A DNA stretch of 64,000 nt from Idiomarina sp. GTDB taxonomy: Bacteria; Pseudomonadota; Gammaproteobacteria; Enterobacterales; Alteromonadaceae. The position numbers and the translations under genes were made by a program. The stretch is from assembly GCA_020831965.1 (NCBI GenBank), contig JAFIFP010000006.1:1-64000 (forward strand), written 5' to 3'. Numbering within the stretch: the stretch's first letter is position 1; each line of letters begins with the position of its first letter. Shown piece by piece: positions 55,742 through 64,000 of the stretch. The notes beneath the pieces are model-generated. The model saw nothing but the letters and a program-made list of their open reading frames with translations, ran no database searches and had not been told where the DNA came from.

Positions 55742-56523
55742 CAACGCCCGTTTTCACGCGTATTCCTGAACTTCAGGCGGCGGCAGCTGACTTAGCCGTG
55801 CGTTATGGATTGCCCCTTTCGCCGACCATTCCCGACAATGACGCCTTTGGCTTGGAACTGACCTTGGATGGCTTGCAACTGTTGTGGTTTGCGCGGTCAG
55901 AGTTTCAGCCCTTGGAGCTCTCTTTCACGCAAGGGAAGCAGGCTTGGCGGCAACAGCAAGGCGGGGGGCGACAGGAAGCTGTGGTGCGTGCCTTGGGTAT
56001 TGCTAAAGGTCATCGCCCCCGCATTCTGGATGGGACGGCGGGTTTAGGCCGTGATGGAATAATGCTGGCCCATGCTGGGTGTTCGGTATGTCTGTTGGAG
56101 CGTCATCCAGTGATTTTTGCTCTGCTGGATCAGGCCATTGAAAATGCAGGTGCAGACGAAAAGATTGGTCAATGGGTCACGCAGCGTGTGCAAGTCATGC
56201 AGGGCAGTCTCATTGAGCAAGAAATCATGCCGGCGGTACTGAAAAACTTTGCTCCCGAAGCAATTTATCTAGATCCCATGTTCCCAGAGCGCGGTAAAAC
56301 TGCAGCGGTGAAGAAAGACATGCAAATGTTGCAGCATTTGGTGGGGGGCGATGACGATGCCGATGCTCTGCTACCTGCGGCCCTTGCTTTGGCGTCACAT
56401 CGCGTTGTCGTGAAACGACCTGCGCTGGCCCCGTTCTTAGCCGGGCAAACACCTAGCAGTCAGGTTACAACGAAGAAACACCGCTTCGACATCTACGTGA
56501 AGCAAGCCTACGGCCGCGCTTAG
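55738..56523 (+). CDS. rsmJ: 16S rRNA (guanine-1516-N2)-methyltransferase RsmJ
   Basis: This 261-residue enzyme would methylate G1516 of 16S rRNA. The SAM-binding block ILDGTAGLGRDGIMLAHAG and the catalytic-region IYLDPMFPERGKTAAVKK are typical. The ATG at 55738 overlaps the elaA stop; a GTG/ATG at 55729 would add three residues. It converges on damX with an 18-nt gap and no clear terminator. Confidence 0.93.
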   Translation: MTTPVFTRIPELQAAAADLAVRYGLPLSPTIPDNDAFGLELTLDGLQLLWFARSEFQPLELSFTQGKQAWRQQQGGGRQEAVVRALGIAKGHRPRILDGTAGLGRDGIMLAHAGCSVCLLERHPVIFALLDQAIENAGADEKIGQWVTQRVQVMQGSLIEQEIMPAVLKNFAPEAIYLDPMFPERGKTAAVKKDMQMLQHLVGGDDDADALLPAALALASHRVVVKRPALAPFLAGQTPSSQVTTKKHRFDIYVKQAYGRA

Positions 56524-56541
56524 CTGACGGCTTCTCCGGCA

Positions 56542-58224
56542 TTATGGCGCTGCCATGACCGGACGCAATTCATTCTGAATCCACTCTACAGGTTTTGCCC
56601 AAGGTTCCAGCGCGCGCTGTTCGGCGGGCAAGGTGCGAATTGCAGCACGGGCGTCCGCTAAGGACGCATAGTCTCCCGTCACCACCACGTACCACGAACG
56701 CTCATTGCGAAGGGTTTGATAAACCATCAGGTTTTGGCTGTTTACTTGGCTGTTAAGAAAGCGGTCGAGCGCACTGCGACTGCTGACAGCTGTCAGCTGA
56801 ATGCGGTACCGACTCGGATCGGCCTGCCACAGTGTCGCGTTATCAAATGCATTGAGCCAAGGATTTACCGGGGCCGGCTCAGGCGCTGGTGTATGTTCAA
56901 CCACGGCCTCTTGGGTAGCCAAGGCCTGTGTAGCCGGCGCTTCTGTGATGCTCTCGACGATAGAAGTGTCGCTGGCGCCTCTGCGGTCATTCACACGCAT
57001 TAAGCCCACATGTAAGTCGGCTGGTGCTTGGAACTCACGGGCAGAGCGTGTGAGTTGCGCTAAGGCCTCGTCAAAACTCATGGTGAGTTGTGTATCACCT
57101 TGCTCAAGCACTGGGTGCAGCGTGGGTTCGTTGTTTGCGACCTCATTGGCTGCGCCAGTCGTCGTTGCTGATGGCTCAACGGCTGTGTCTAAATGAGCCG
57201 TGGTTTCCACTGTGGTTTCTGCTAGGTTTTCCGCTAAGGTATCCGCTAAGGTATCCGTTACGTTACCCGCAACGTCGCCGGAACTGGATTGCTGCAACCA
57301 CGCATAAGGATTTACGGGGAGTTGGTCCTGATAAAGCCAGCTGACCGCTGCGGCACTCACGACCATCGCGACCAAACAAGCCACAACTAGACGGCGTCCG
57401 CCACTGCGTACTCGCGGGGTAGCCGAACTCTTGGCAGCGCGTTGTGCTCTCTTCGCGGGAGTGGGTTTACGGGTTGGGGTGTAATCGCTATCGTCATCCA
57501 TTTGGTAACGGGTGGGCGCAACAGGCGTTAGCAAACTGCTAAGTTGTTGCTGAATGAGCCCCGGAAACTGAGGAATAGTCGATAATGCTGATTGCAGACG
57601 ATGGGTATCAAGCCGCACCGCTTGCCCTTGCAATAAGGAACGGGAAAAACTCAAGGTTTCATCGTCACTGAGTTCAGGGATCAAGAGAATTTCGGGTTTG
57701 TCGCCGGCATTGCTCGGCAAGCTTTTGCGTTGCCGTGCGGCCCACTCTGTAGGTCCGGACAGCACCACGCTAATACGGTGACGGCCGCCTGTGAAGCGAC
57801 TGTGTAGTACCAGCTCTTGGAGTTCATCAAGGATGACTGGAGCGAGCGTGTTCGCGTCATCGACCACAATCATCAAGTGCTGCGGCTCTGCGGGTAAGGC
57901 GCGACGAATCGTTTTGCTCAGGGAAATGTCGGGTGTTGCTGAGCGGGCATGACTAATGTGTTGAAGGAGGCGTTCGCGCACATGTTCCGGTTGTAGCTTC
58001 GGATTGGCGACTAGATAGGCCACATTCGCGTAATCTGACGCCTGCTCTAAAAATACTTCGAGGAGCGTGGATTTCCCGGCGCCCTCTGGGCCCGCCAAGA
58101 TAACCATGTGATTCCGAAAGGTCGTGAGGTAATGCAGTTGCTCCAACACCTTTTGCTGGGTTGGCATAATCTGCACGGGCACTGCGAGTGCCGTTGGCAT
58201 GTTTGTTGTGGCGACCTGGTTCAT
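56542..58224 (-). CDS. damX: DamX-type ATPase/SPOR protein
   Basis: This 560-residue protein has an N-terminal AAA-type ATPase with P-loop GPEGAGKST (45-53) and MIVVDDAN, a basic cytoplasmic linker, one membrane segment (VVACLVAMVVSAAAVSWLY, about 285-303), a Thr/Ala/Glu-rich periplasmic linker with short repeats (TLADTLAENLAETT), and a C-terminal SPOR domain (about 465-550, RYRIQLTAVSS to LRNERSWYVVVTGDY) that binds denuded peptidoglycan at the septum. It is upstream-linked to aroB-aroK as in E. coli, where DamX acts in cell division. Confidence 0.88.
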   Translation of the reverse strand: MNQVATTNMPTALAVPVQIMPTQQKVLEQLHYLTTFRNHMVILAGPEGAGKSTLLEVFLEQASDYANVAYLVANPKLQPEHVRERLLQHISHARSATPDISLSKTIRRALPAEPQHLMIVVDDANTLAPVILDELQELVLHSRFTGGRHRISVVLSGPTEWAARQRKSLPSNAGDKPEILLIPELSDDETLSFSRSLLQGQAVRLDTHRLQSALSTIPQFPGLIQQQLSSLLTPVAPTRYQMDDDSDYTPTRKPTPAKRAQRAAKSSATPRVRSGGRRLVVACLVAMVVSAAAVSWLYQDQLPVNPYAWLQQSSSGDVAGNVTDTLADTLAENLAETTVETTAHLDTAVEPSATTTGAANEVANNEPTLHPVLEQGDTQLTMSFDEALAQLTRSAREFQAPADLHVGLMRVNDRRGASDTSIVESITEAPATQALATQEAVVEHTPAPEPAPVNPWLNAFDNATLWQADPSRYRIQLTAVSSRSALDRFLNSQVNSQNLMVYQTLRNERSWYVVVTGDYASLADARAAIRTLPAEQRALEPWAKPVEWIQNELRPVMAAP

Positions 58225-58270
58225 ACACTGTCCTCGAGCCTATTCGCCCGAAGACCCGACTTCAGGCGGC

Positions 58271-59344
58271 TTACTTTAATGCAATAGCGGTCTTGAGGAG
58301 TTCGTCACTCACATCAGACGTTGTCATTTCTACCTGGCCAATGCGGCGTGGAAGAATAAAACGAACTTGCCCTGCTTTGACTTTCTTGTCTCGTGAGAAA
58401 CGCTGCTGCCACTGCTCCCAAGGAATGTCTGGAGCTGTGGCGGGAAGCCCTGCGGCTTCCACTAATGCGCGGAGGCGTCGATATTCTGACGCTTCACACC
58501 ACCCCATTACGCTTGCAAGGTACGAAGCAATTACCATGCCAGCTGCAACACCTTCGCCATGCAGCCACTCGCTATAGCCTGTGGCTGCTTCGATAACATG
58601 ACCAAAGGTATGGCCGAAATTGAGTAATGCGCGTTGACCTTGTTCGCGTTCATCGGCCGCAACAAAGCGTGCTTTGCTCTGACAGCTGACTTGAATTGCG
58701 TATTGCAGAGCCGCGGGGTCACGGGCAAGGAGTGCGGACATGTTGTGCTCGAGCCAGGTGAAAAAGTCAGCGTCAATGATCGCGCCATACTTAATGACTT
58801 CGGCAATGCCGGCTCGCAGTTCTCGATCGGGCAAGGTCGCCAAGGTGTCTGTGTCGATCAGTACCGCAGAAGGCTGGTGAAAGGCGCCAATCAGATTCTT
58901 GCCTTGCGGGTGATTGACCGCCGTTTTACCGCCAACAGAAGAGTCCACTTGAGAGAGCAGTGTGGTTGGTATTTGAATTAAAGCAATACCACGTTGATAG
59001 GTTGCGGCGACAAACCCTGCTAAATCACCCACAACTCCGCCACCGAGTGCAACAATAATACCGTCACGATGCAGGCCTGATGCGAGTACTGCATCCATGG
59101 CTTCGGTATAGGTTGCTAAGGACTTATGTACTTCGCCGTCGGGCATGAGGTATGTACCAACAACGCGATCACCCAAAGTAGCAAGGAGCGGCGCCAGATA
59201 ATGTTCGGCCACCGTGGGATTACTCACGATAAAAACTTTACCCGTGAGTTGCTCGGAGAGGATGAAATTGGCTTGGTTTAAGAGTGCGGCCCCGACGAAG
59301 ATGGGGTAACTGCGAGCACCGAGTTGAACATTCAGCGTCTCCAT
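58271..59344 (-). CDS. aroB: 3-dehydroquinate synthase
   Basis: This 357-residue NAD-dependent enzyme forms dehydroquinate in the shikimate pathway. The block MPDGEVHKSLATYTE, the NAD-binding GGGVVGDLAGFVAATYQRG and the metal site region LHGEGVAAGM are present. It lies between aroK and damX, 46 nt from damX and 61 nt from aroK. Length is normal. Confidence 0.96.
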   Translation of the reverse strand: METLNVQLGARSYPIFVGAALLNQANFILSEQLTGKVFIVSNPTVAEHYLAPLLATLGDRVVGTYLMPDGEVHKSLATYTEAMDAVLASGLHRDGIIVALGGGVVGDLAGFVAATYQRGIALIQIPTTLLSQVDSSVGGKTAVNHPQGKNLIGAFHQPSAVLIDTDTLATLPDRELRAGIAEVIKYGAIIDADFFTWLEHNMSALLARDPAALQYAIQVSCQSKARFVAADEREQGQRALLNFGHTFGHVIEAATGYSEWLHGEGVAAGMVIASYLASVMGWCEASEYRRLRALVEAAGLPATAPDIPWEQWQQRFSRDKKVKAGQVRFILPRRIGQVEMTTSDVSDELLKTAIALK

Positions 59345-59405
59345 GTGTTTCCCCTCTTCGTGTGTGCGGGCCGGCTAGCGAGCTTTTATCGTTGGTTGGA
59401 AATGA

Positions 59406-59924
59406 CTAAAAGCCCAGTTGTTCGATGATCTGACCCGCAACAATTTTGGCACTTTGCTCGTCAGTTTGAATCACTAAATCAGCAATTTCTTCATACAATG
59501 GCTCGCGCTCTTTGGCGAGACTTTCTAATACTTCACGCGGGTCATTCGCATTTGCAAGCAGCGGCCGGCGCTTGTCGCGTTCAGTGCGTGCAACTTGCTT
59601 ATCAATATTAGTTTTGAGGTACACCACGATACCGCGTGCCGACAAACGGTTGCGGTTTTCTTTGCTAATGATCGAGCCACCACCGGTCGCAAGCACAATA
59701 CCTACGTGCTCGGTTAGTTCACCGATGACTTTCTCTTCACGATCACGGAAGCCTTCTTCACCTTCAAGCTCAAAGACCCAACTAATATCGGCGCCAGTAC
59801 GACGTTCAATTTCAGAGTCAGAGTCGAAAAATTCAAGATGGAGGGATTTGGCGATTTGCCGTCCGATCGTGCTTTTGCCCGCGCCCATGGGGCCAACCAG
59901 AAAAATATTACGCTTATCAGCCAT
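59406..59924 (-). CDS. aroK: Shikimate kinase I
   Basis: This 172-residue kinase phosphorylates shikimate. The P-loop is GPMGAGKST (11-19); [23 protein letters not shown] and KRRPLL with the lid Arg follow. It precedes aroB as usual. The next upstream gene in many relatives is pilQ/hofQ; here it is a small unusual protein whose stop lies 128 bp away, leaving space for an own promoter. Confidence 0.96.
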   Translation of the reverse strand: MADKRNIFLVGPMGAGKSTIGRQIAKSLHLEFFDSDSEIERRTGADISWVFELEGEEGFRDREEKVIGELTEHVGIVLATGGGSIISKENRNRLSARGIVVYLKTNIDKQVARTERDKRRPLLANANDPREVLESLAKEREPLYEEIADLVIQTDEQSAKIVAGQIIEQLGF

Positions 59925-60052
59925 AACTTGCTTACGTCACTTCTTTATTAATCGCGATTACACACAATGATGAGTGTCTATCCACCCCTGTACCTGTGAA
60001 AAAAGACACGCGATTATCGCAATTTGTGCGGTCTGGCGCAACCAATTACGGC

Positions 60053-60643
60053 CTAGGGCTCTTCTAGCAAGCCATAGAGAGGTTGCCGATAAGTACACCC
60101 AGATGGCTGATGACGCCACCATACGGCGGTTGTGTCCGCTTGCAGAAATAACCAGCCTGTAGCCATAAATTCCTCGCCTTGATAAAGAGTTAAGTGTTCA
60201 CCGCTCATCACCTCAATTTGCACCAAAGTAAGTTCAGTTCGCCATTGCACGGCGCTCAACTTGGGTGATGTAAATGTAAGGTGAATGCACGGGTCTCTGG
60301 GTATCTCAACCGCTAGAGCGGGTGTTTTAGAGCTCTCGTGGAGTTGAGCGGAAGTGTGTCGGGCTTCGGTAGTCGTGTCGTCCGGCGCTTCGATAGGGAG
60401 CGCTGGTGTCATAGGTGCCGCTTCCCCAGCTAAGGTTGCTTGGTGGCTGTTCTCTTGGTTGTGCTCTTGGCTGTTCTCTTGGCTGTGCAAAGGGTTATAA
60501 AAAGGATTATATAAAGAGGTATACCCTGGGTTAAATAAGAACAAAGATAAGGCAATACACATCAGCACCATGAGCAAGGCACTTTGGCGAACATTCCGTT
60601 GATGCCACAGTCGATAGCGCCGCGGCCGCAGTAGGTTCAACAT
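60053..60643 (-). CDS. Small anchored protein, possibly a HofN/HofP-like remnant
   Basis: This 196-residue protein begins MLNLLRPRRYRLWHQRNVRQ then one membrane helix, the start expected for PilN/HofN. A low-complexity, Asn/Gln/Glu-rich stretch (about 45-65, YNPFYNPLHSQENSQEHN) follows. The C-terminal ~75 residues (VQWRTELTLVQIEVMSGE, GWLFLQADTTAVWWRHQPSG) faintly resemble the HofP/PilP beta fold. It overlaps the upstream gene by 7 nt and lies where hofN/O/P are found in relatives. Family call is low-confidence; it is in place of a much longer operon. Confidence 0.5.
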   Translation of the reverse strand: MLNLLRPRRYRLWHQRNVRQSALLMVLMCIALSLFLFNPGYTSLYNPFYNPLHSQENSQEHNQENSHQATLAGEAAPMTPALPIEAPDDTTTEARHTSAQLHESSKTPALAVEIPRDPCIHLTFTSPKLSAVQWRTELTLVQIEVMSGEHLTLYQGEEFMATGWLFLQADTTAVWWRHQPSGCTYRQPLYGLLEEP

Positions 60644-61299
60644 GAGGTAGCGAATGGCTGTAGAGCCAAACTAATGGCGTAAAGAGCATCATGCGGGCTT
60701 TGCAAAACATGATGAGCCGGTGACGCATGCCATAGAAGTTCTGCCTGCGGGTGCAACGCTGGTTTTGCAACGAGCGCATGAAGGTGGATGCCGCGCTGCC
60801 TAATGGGAGCCATAAAGGTGTCGACGACGGTTTTGCGCGCCAACAACATCTCGACTCGCTCCGAGTCTTGGGTGCTATCCCAATACCAGTCTGCTGGCGT
60901 GTACCCTTGTTCGACCAACCATGCTCGTTCCCACTGTTGCCGAGGCGGCATCGCCGGAGGCAATGGTAGGGTTATCTCGGTCGCATCATTGCTAGGCAAG
61001 TGCGTAATAATTGGTTCATAGCGTATTTGAGAGTTTTTTTGGAACGCCGTGGAACTAATGAAATCGCATAGGCTCTCAGTACTGTGTGTGTGAATTGGGC
61101 ACTGGCAGAGACACCGTAACCGCAGCGTGTCCTGCCGGTTGGCCAACCGCGATTTGCGAATCGACACTTGATTCGAACGCTGAGAAGAAACGCCGCTAAC
61201 TAATGCCGCGGTCAGCACTGAACCTTGATAGAACACTCCCCAAAACAGCCGCTGACGACTTCTGTGGTACCATTCCGTATATTTTTTCAACGGCTTCAT
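60637..61299 (-). CDS. Small protein, possibly a reduced PilM/HofM-like remnant
   Basis: This 220-residue protein lies divergent from mrcA, exactly where pilM/hofM is found in relatives. Features in the C-terminal half fit HofM: ERAWLVEQGYTPADWYWDST, then VVDTFMAPIRQRGIHLHALV and ALYAISLALQP as the last helix. The N-terminal half (WGVFYQGSVLTAALVSG) could be a decayed phosphate loop. It is shorter than PilM (about 350). No ATP-binding site is intact. Assignment is by position and weak similarity. Confidence 0.5.
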   Translation of the reverse strand: MKPLKKYTEWYHRSRQRLFWGVFYQGSVLTAALVSGVSSQRSNQVSIRKSRLANRQDTLRLRCLCQCPIHTHSTESLCDFISSTAFQKNSQIRYEPIITHLPSNDATEITLPLPPAMPPRQQWERAWLVEQGYTPADWYWDSTQDSERVEMLLARKTVVDTFMAPIRQRGIHLHALVAKPALHPQAELLWHASPAHHVLQSPHDALYAISLALQPFATSC

Positions 61300-61345
61300 C
61301 TTGGCTTCCTTGCAAAGGTTGAACGTGAATAAAATGCAATAACGG

Positions 61346-61374
61346 TTAAATTTAGTGCAGAAAATCCCTATAAT
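61346..61374 (+). promoter_or_regulatory. Promoter of mrcA
   Basis: A perfect TATAAT (61369-61374) with TTAAAT as a weak -35 at 61346-61351, 17 bp apart, points to a start near 61381, about 30 nt before the chosen mrcA start. Confidence 0.65.
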
Positions 61375-61412
61375 GCGCCGGTAATTTGGCCGGCAATCGC
61401 GGAAGTGTTCTA

Positions 61413-63962
61413 GTGTTGAGATTTTTAAAGTATCTGGTGATTACCCTTTTCGTGCTGGGCGCGTTAGGCGTTGGTGCGATCATGGGGTTATATTTTTACG
61501 TGAAGCCAGAACTACCGAGTGTCGATACGCTTCGAGATGTTCGGCTGCAAACACCTATGCAGGTGTATACCAAAGACGGTCAACTCATTTCCCAGTTTGG
61601 TGAACAGCGCCGTATTCCAGTGACCTACGATGAGCTGCCACAGGCGATGATCGATGCTGTGTTGGCGACCGAAGACTCTCGTTTTTATGACCATTTTGGT
61701 GTTGATCCCATTGGGGTCATGCGGGCTTTTCGCGTACTCGTGATGACGGGTGAAATGCGTGAAGGTGCCAGTACCATCACTATGCAGGTTGCACGAAACT
61801 TCTTCCTTACCCGTGAACGCGCGTGGATGCGGAAGATCAAAGAAGCCTTTATTGCACTGCATATCGAACGCCTTCTGAGCAAAGAAGAAATACTCGCACT
61901 TTATATGAATAAACCGGGCCTTGGGCATCGTGCTTATGGCGTCGCTGCGGCGGCTCAGGTCTACTACGGTCGCGATCTTGATCAGCTCACGCTCGCCGAA
62001 ATCGCTACTATTGCAGGTTTGTTCCAAGCCCCCTCAATTTTGAATCCGATTAGTAACCCTGCCGCTTCTGTGCAACGTCGTCGAATCGTTCTGCGCCGTA
62101 TGCTCGACATGGGCTTTATTGATCAAGATGCCTACGAAGCGGCATTTCATGCGCCTGTTACTGCGAGTTACCACGTTGCCGAGATTGAGGTGAGTGCGCC
62201 TTATTTGGCCGAGATGGTCCGCCAAGAAATGGTCGATCGTTACGGCGTCGAAGTGTACGACAGTGGCATGAAGGTCTACACCACTATTACTGCAGAAAAG
62301 CAGATGGCAGCGGAACAAGCACTGCGCGAGAACCTGCATGACTACGACGAGCGTCACGGTTATCGCGGTCCAGTGCGCCGTTTGTGGGGGCTGACCCCCG
62401 ATGCGGTGCGTGGTTTACAGACTTCGGCGCTGATGGACGAAGCCACGATAGAAAATATTCGAGAGTTCAATGGTGGCCGCTGGGATGATGCGGCGATTCG
62501 CGCGCATTTAGCCCGTCAACCCCGTTTTGGACGATTGATTTCGGCGGTCGTATTAGAGGTTGGCGAAAAAGAAGCGGAAGTCATGCTTCGTGGCGGCCAG
62601 CGAATTACTTTGCCATGGGAAGCTATGGATTGGGCCCGTCAGTTTCTCGATCATGATCGCCAAGGGCGCGCACCGCGCACCGCGGGTGAGATTCTGGAAG
62701 CAGGTCATCAAGTGTGGATTCGCCGCGTCGGCGAGGAATATCGTCTCGCGCAATTGCCTGGACCAGCCTCAGCTGTGGTGGGACTAAACCCGCAAGATGG
62801 CGCTATTGAATCTATTGTGGGTGGCTATAGCTTCAATGTGAGTCAATATAACCGGGCGATCCAAGCGAAGCGTCAGGTAGGTTCAACCATTAAACCTTTC
62901 ATTTATGCGGCAGCGATGGAGCACGGCTTTACGTTAGCGAGCCTCGTTAACGACGCGCCGATCACGCAGTGGAATCCGGGCTCTGGTTCGGCATGGCGTC
63001 CGCGCAACTCACCTGAAGTGTATGATGGTCCAATTCGGTTACGCGAGGCACTCGCGCGCTCGAAGAACGTAGTCTCTGTGCGCTTGTTGCGGTCCATGGG
63101 TGTGGATACAACGGCGGATTACATTCGCCGATTCGGTTTCAAAGACGATGAGATTCCGCGCAACGAATCTTTATCACTCGGTTCTGCAAGCTTCACTCCA
63201 CTTGAAATGGCGCGTGCTTTTGCGGTGTTCGCCAATGGTGGCTATTTAGTCGATCCCTATTTTATTGCGCGCATTGAAGATGCGGACGGCGAAGAGGTCT
63301 ATCGTGCGAACCCTAAACTAGTCTGTCCGGATTGTCGCCAAGAAGAGCTGAATCCAGACGGTTGGTGGGAAGATGAGCCTTTACCACAGGCGCCTCGCGT
63401 TATTTCAGAGCAAGCGGCCTTTTTGGTAACTGAAGCCTTGAAGTCGGCAATTTGGGGCGGCGGCTCGTGGCAGCATCAAACGGGCTGGAATGGCACCGGC
63501 TGGCGTGCTCAGAGTTTGCGTAATCGCAATATTGCCGGTAAGACAGGTACAACGAACGATGTGCGCGATGCTTGGTTTGCGGGTTATTCGCGCGGGCATG
63601 TGGGCGTAATTTGGGTCGGTTTTGATAACCTGGAATTCCCGCTCGGTCGAACAACGCTGAATGCTAACTTAGGTCGTCAGCGACAGCCAATTACTGCCTC
63701 AGAAGCTGGGGGAACAACGGCATTACCGGGTTGGATTCGCTACATGGAAACAGCGTTGCCACTCGTCGATAGCAGCCCATTTGAGCTGCCAAGTCAGATG
63801 ATGTCGGTGCGCATTGATCAGCGTAGCGGCAAGCTTTCTCGCCGCACGGATCATACAAGCCAGTTTGAGTACTTTATCGAAGGTTCGGCGCCCACTGAGT
63901 TTGCCGATGACGGCCAACGCTCACCACGCGTGTTTGAAGACGCTGATAACGGCTTGTTCTAA
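61413..63962 (+). CDS. mrcA: Penicillin-binding protein 1A
   Basis: This 849-residue bifunctional enzyme makes peptidoglycan. A short cytoplasmic tail and membrane anchor precede the glycosyltransferase domain (VLATEDSRFYDHFGVDP with catalytic Glu, EGASTITMQVARNFFL, KIKEAFIALHIERLLSKEEI), an OB-like insert, and the transpeptidase domain with SxxK in VGSTIKPF, SKN in RSKNVVSVR and KTG in AGKTGTTNDVRDAWFAGY. The GTG at 61413 has GGAAG 7 nt upstream; a TTG at 61386 would add nine residues. The GT segment usually reading NKIYLGNRAYG is NKPGLGHRAYG here. Confidence 0.95.
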   Translation: MLRFLKYLVITLFVLGALGVGAIMGLYFYVKPELPSVDTLRDVRLQTPMQVYTKDGQLISQFGEQRRIPVTYDELPQAMIDAVLATEDSRFYDHFGVDPIGVMRAFRVLVMTGEMREGASTITMQVARNFFLTRERAWMRKIKEAFIALHIERLLSKEEILALYMNKPGLGHRAYGVAAAAQVYYGRDLDQLTLAEIATIAGLFQAPSILNPISNPAASVQRRRIVLRRMLDMGFIDQDAYEAAFHAPVTASYHVAEIEVSAPYLAEMVRQEMVDRYGVEVYDSGMKVYTTITAEKQMAAEQALRENLHDYDERHGYRGPVRRLWGLTPDAVRGLQTSALMDEATIENIREFNGGRWDDAAIRAHLARQPRFGRLISAVVLEVGEKEAEVMLRGGQRITLPWEAMDWARQFLDHDRQGRAPRTAGEILEAGHQVWIRRVGEEYRLAQLPGPASAVVGLNPQDGAIESIVGGYSFNVSQYNRAIQAKRQVGSTIKPFIYAAAMEHGFTLASLVNDAPITQWNPGSGSAWRPRNSPEVYDGPIRLREALARSKNVVSVRLLRSMGVDTTADYIRRFGFKDDEIPRNESLSLGSASFTPLEMARAFAVFANGGYLVDPYFIARIEDADGEEVYRANPKLVCPDCRQEELNPDGWWEDEPLPQAPRVISEQAAFLVTEALKSAIWGGGSWQHQTGWNGTGWRAQSLRNRNIAGKTGTTNDVRDAWFAGYSRGHVGVIWVGFDNLEFPLGRTTLNANLGRQRQPITASEAGGTTALPGWIRYMETALPLVDSSPFELPSQMMSVRIDQRSGKLSRRTDHTSQFEYFIEGSAPTEFADDGQRSPRVFEDADNGLF

Positions 63963-64000
63963 TCTCTTCGCGTTTCTTCGCGGATCGTGGACAATCCAAT

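Noticed and set aside
57220-57290. Tandem short repeats as a regulatory element
   Set aside because: They lie in the damX coding frame and encode the low-complexity periplasmic linker.

Overview
The window looks like chromosomal DNA of a marine gammaproteobacterium, most likely of the Alteromonadales and probably Idiomarinaceae (Idiomarina/Pseudidiomarina type). This is inferred from protein content and gene order; no database was searched. Conserved blocks match the enterobacterial backbone: lptM-lysA-dapF-DUF484-xerC-yigB-uvrD, then rarD-yigI-recQ, and mrcA | (hof/pil position) | aroK-aroB-damX. Coding density is high, with many 4-nt ATGA stop/start overlaps.

Layout. 1-726 is the 3' end of an rRNA operon (23S tail, 5S, terminator). 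726-1181 is non-coding and holds pieces resembling the 5S 3' end plus 2.5 tandem copies of a 95-bp palindrome-rich repeat. 1182-5760 carries a GPP34/GOLPH3-like protein, acylphosphatase, an AlkB-type dioxygenase, the DEAD-box helicase deaD with a long structured leader, and lipoprotein superoxide dismutase sodC. 5757-15595 (minus) is tamA-tamB, hemC, a fused hemD-hemX, hemY and a DUF2914 protein. 15721-26032 is the lysine/recombination block, with a LexA box before uvrD. 26033-29570 is a large Oar-type TonB-dependent receptor preceded by two Pho-box-like direct repeats. 29697-32731 is cstA, a small protein ending in Arg-Cys-Cys, and an ArsA/Get3-family ATPase. 32733-37847 (minus) holds a tricorn-type protease, a DUF502 membrane protein, a MAPEG protein and a methyltransferase.

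37884-48706 is the most interesting accessory region. A CrbS-type sensor kinase with a transporter-like sensor domain converges on a NarL-family regulator (CrbR-like). Next come a TonB-dependent receptor and, divergent from it, a GntP-family permease, an acyl-CoA ligase and a predicted lipoprotein MetX-like esterase. Together they read as an import, hydrolysis and CoA-activation route for an ester-bound carboxylic acid. The substrate is unknown.

48707-51671 is lower-density DNA: strong hairpins, a TraB/GumN protein, a mosaic of palindromic repeats that shares 37 identical bases with the repeat near the rRNA operon, and an unrecognised exported protein. 51672-63962 returns to housekeeping genes: yhiN family, yfcC family, dam-elaA-rsmJ, damX-aroB-aroK and mrcA (PBP1A). 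Where many relatives carry pilMNOPQ/hofMNOPQ, only two short divergent proteins remain. No tRNA, CRISPR array, intact insertion sequence or prophage was seen.
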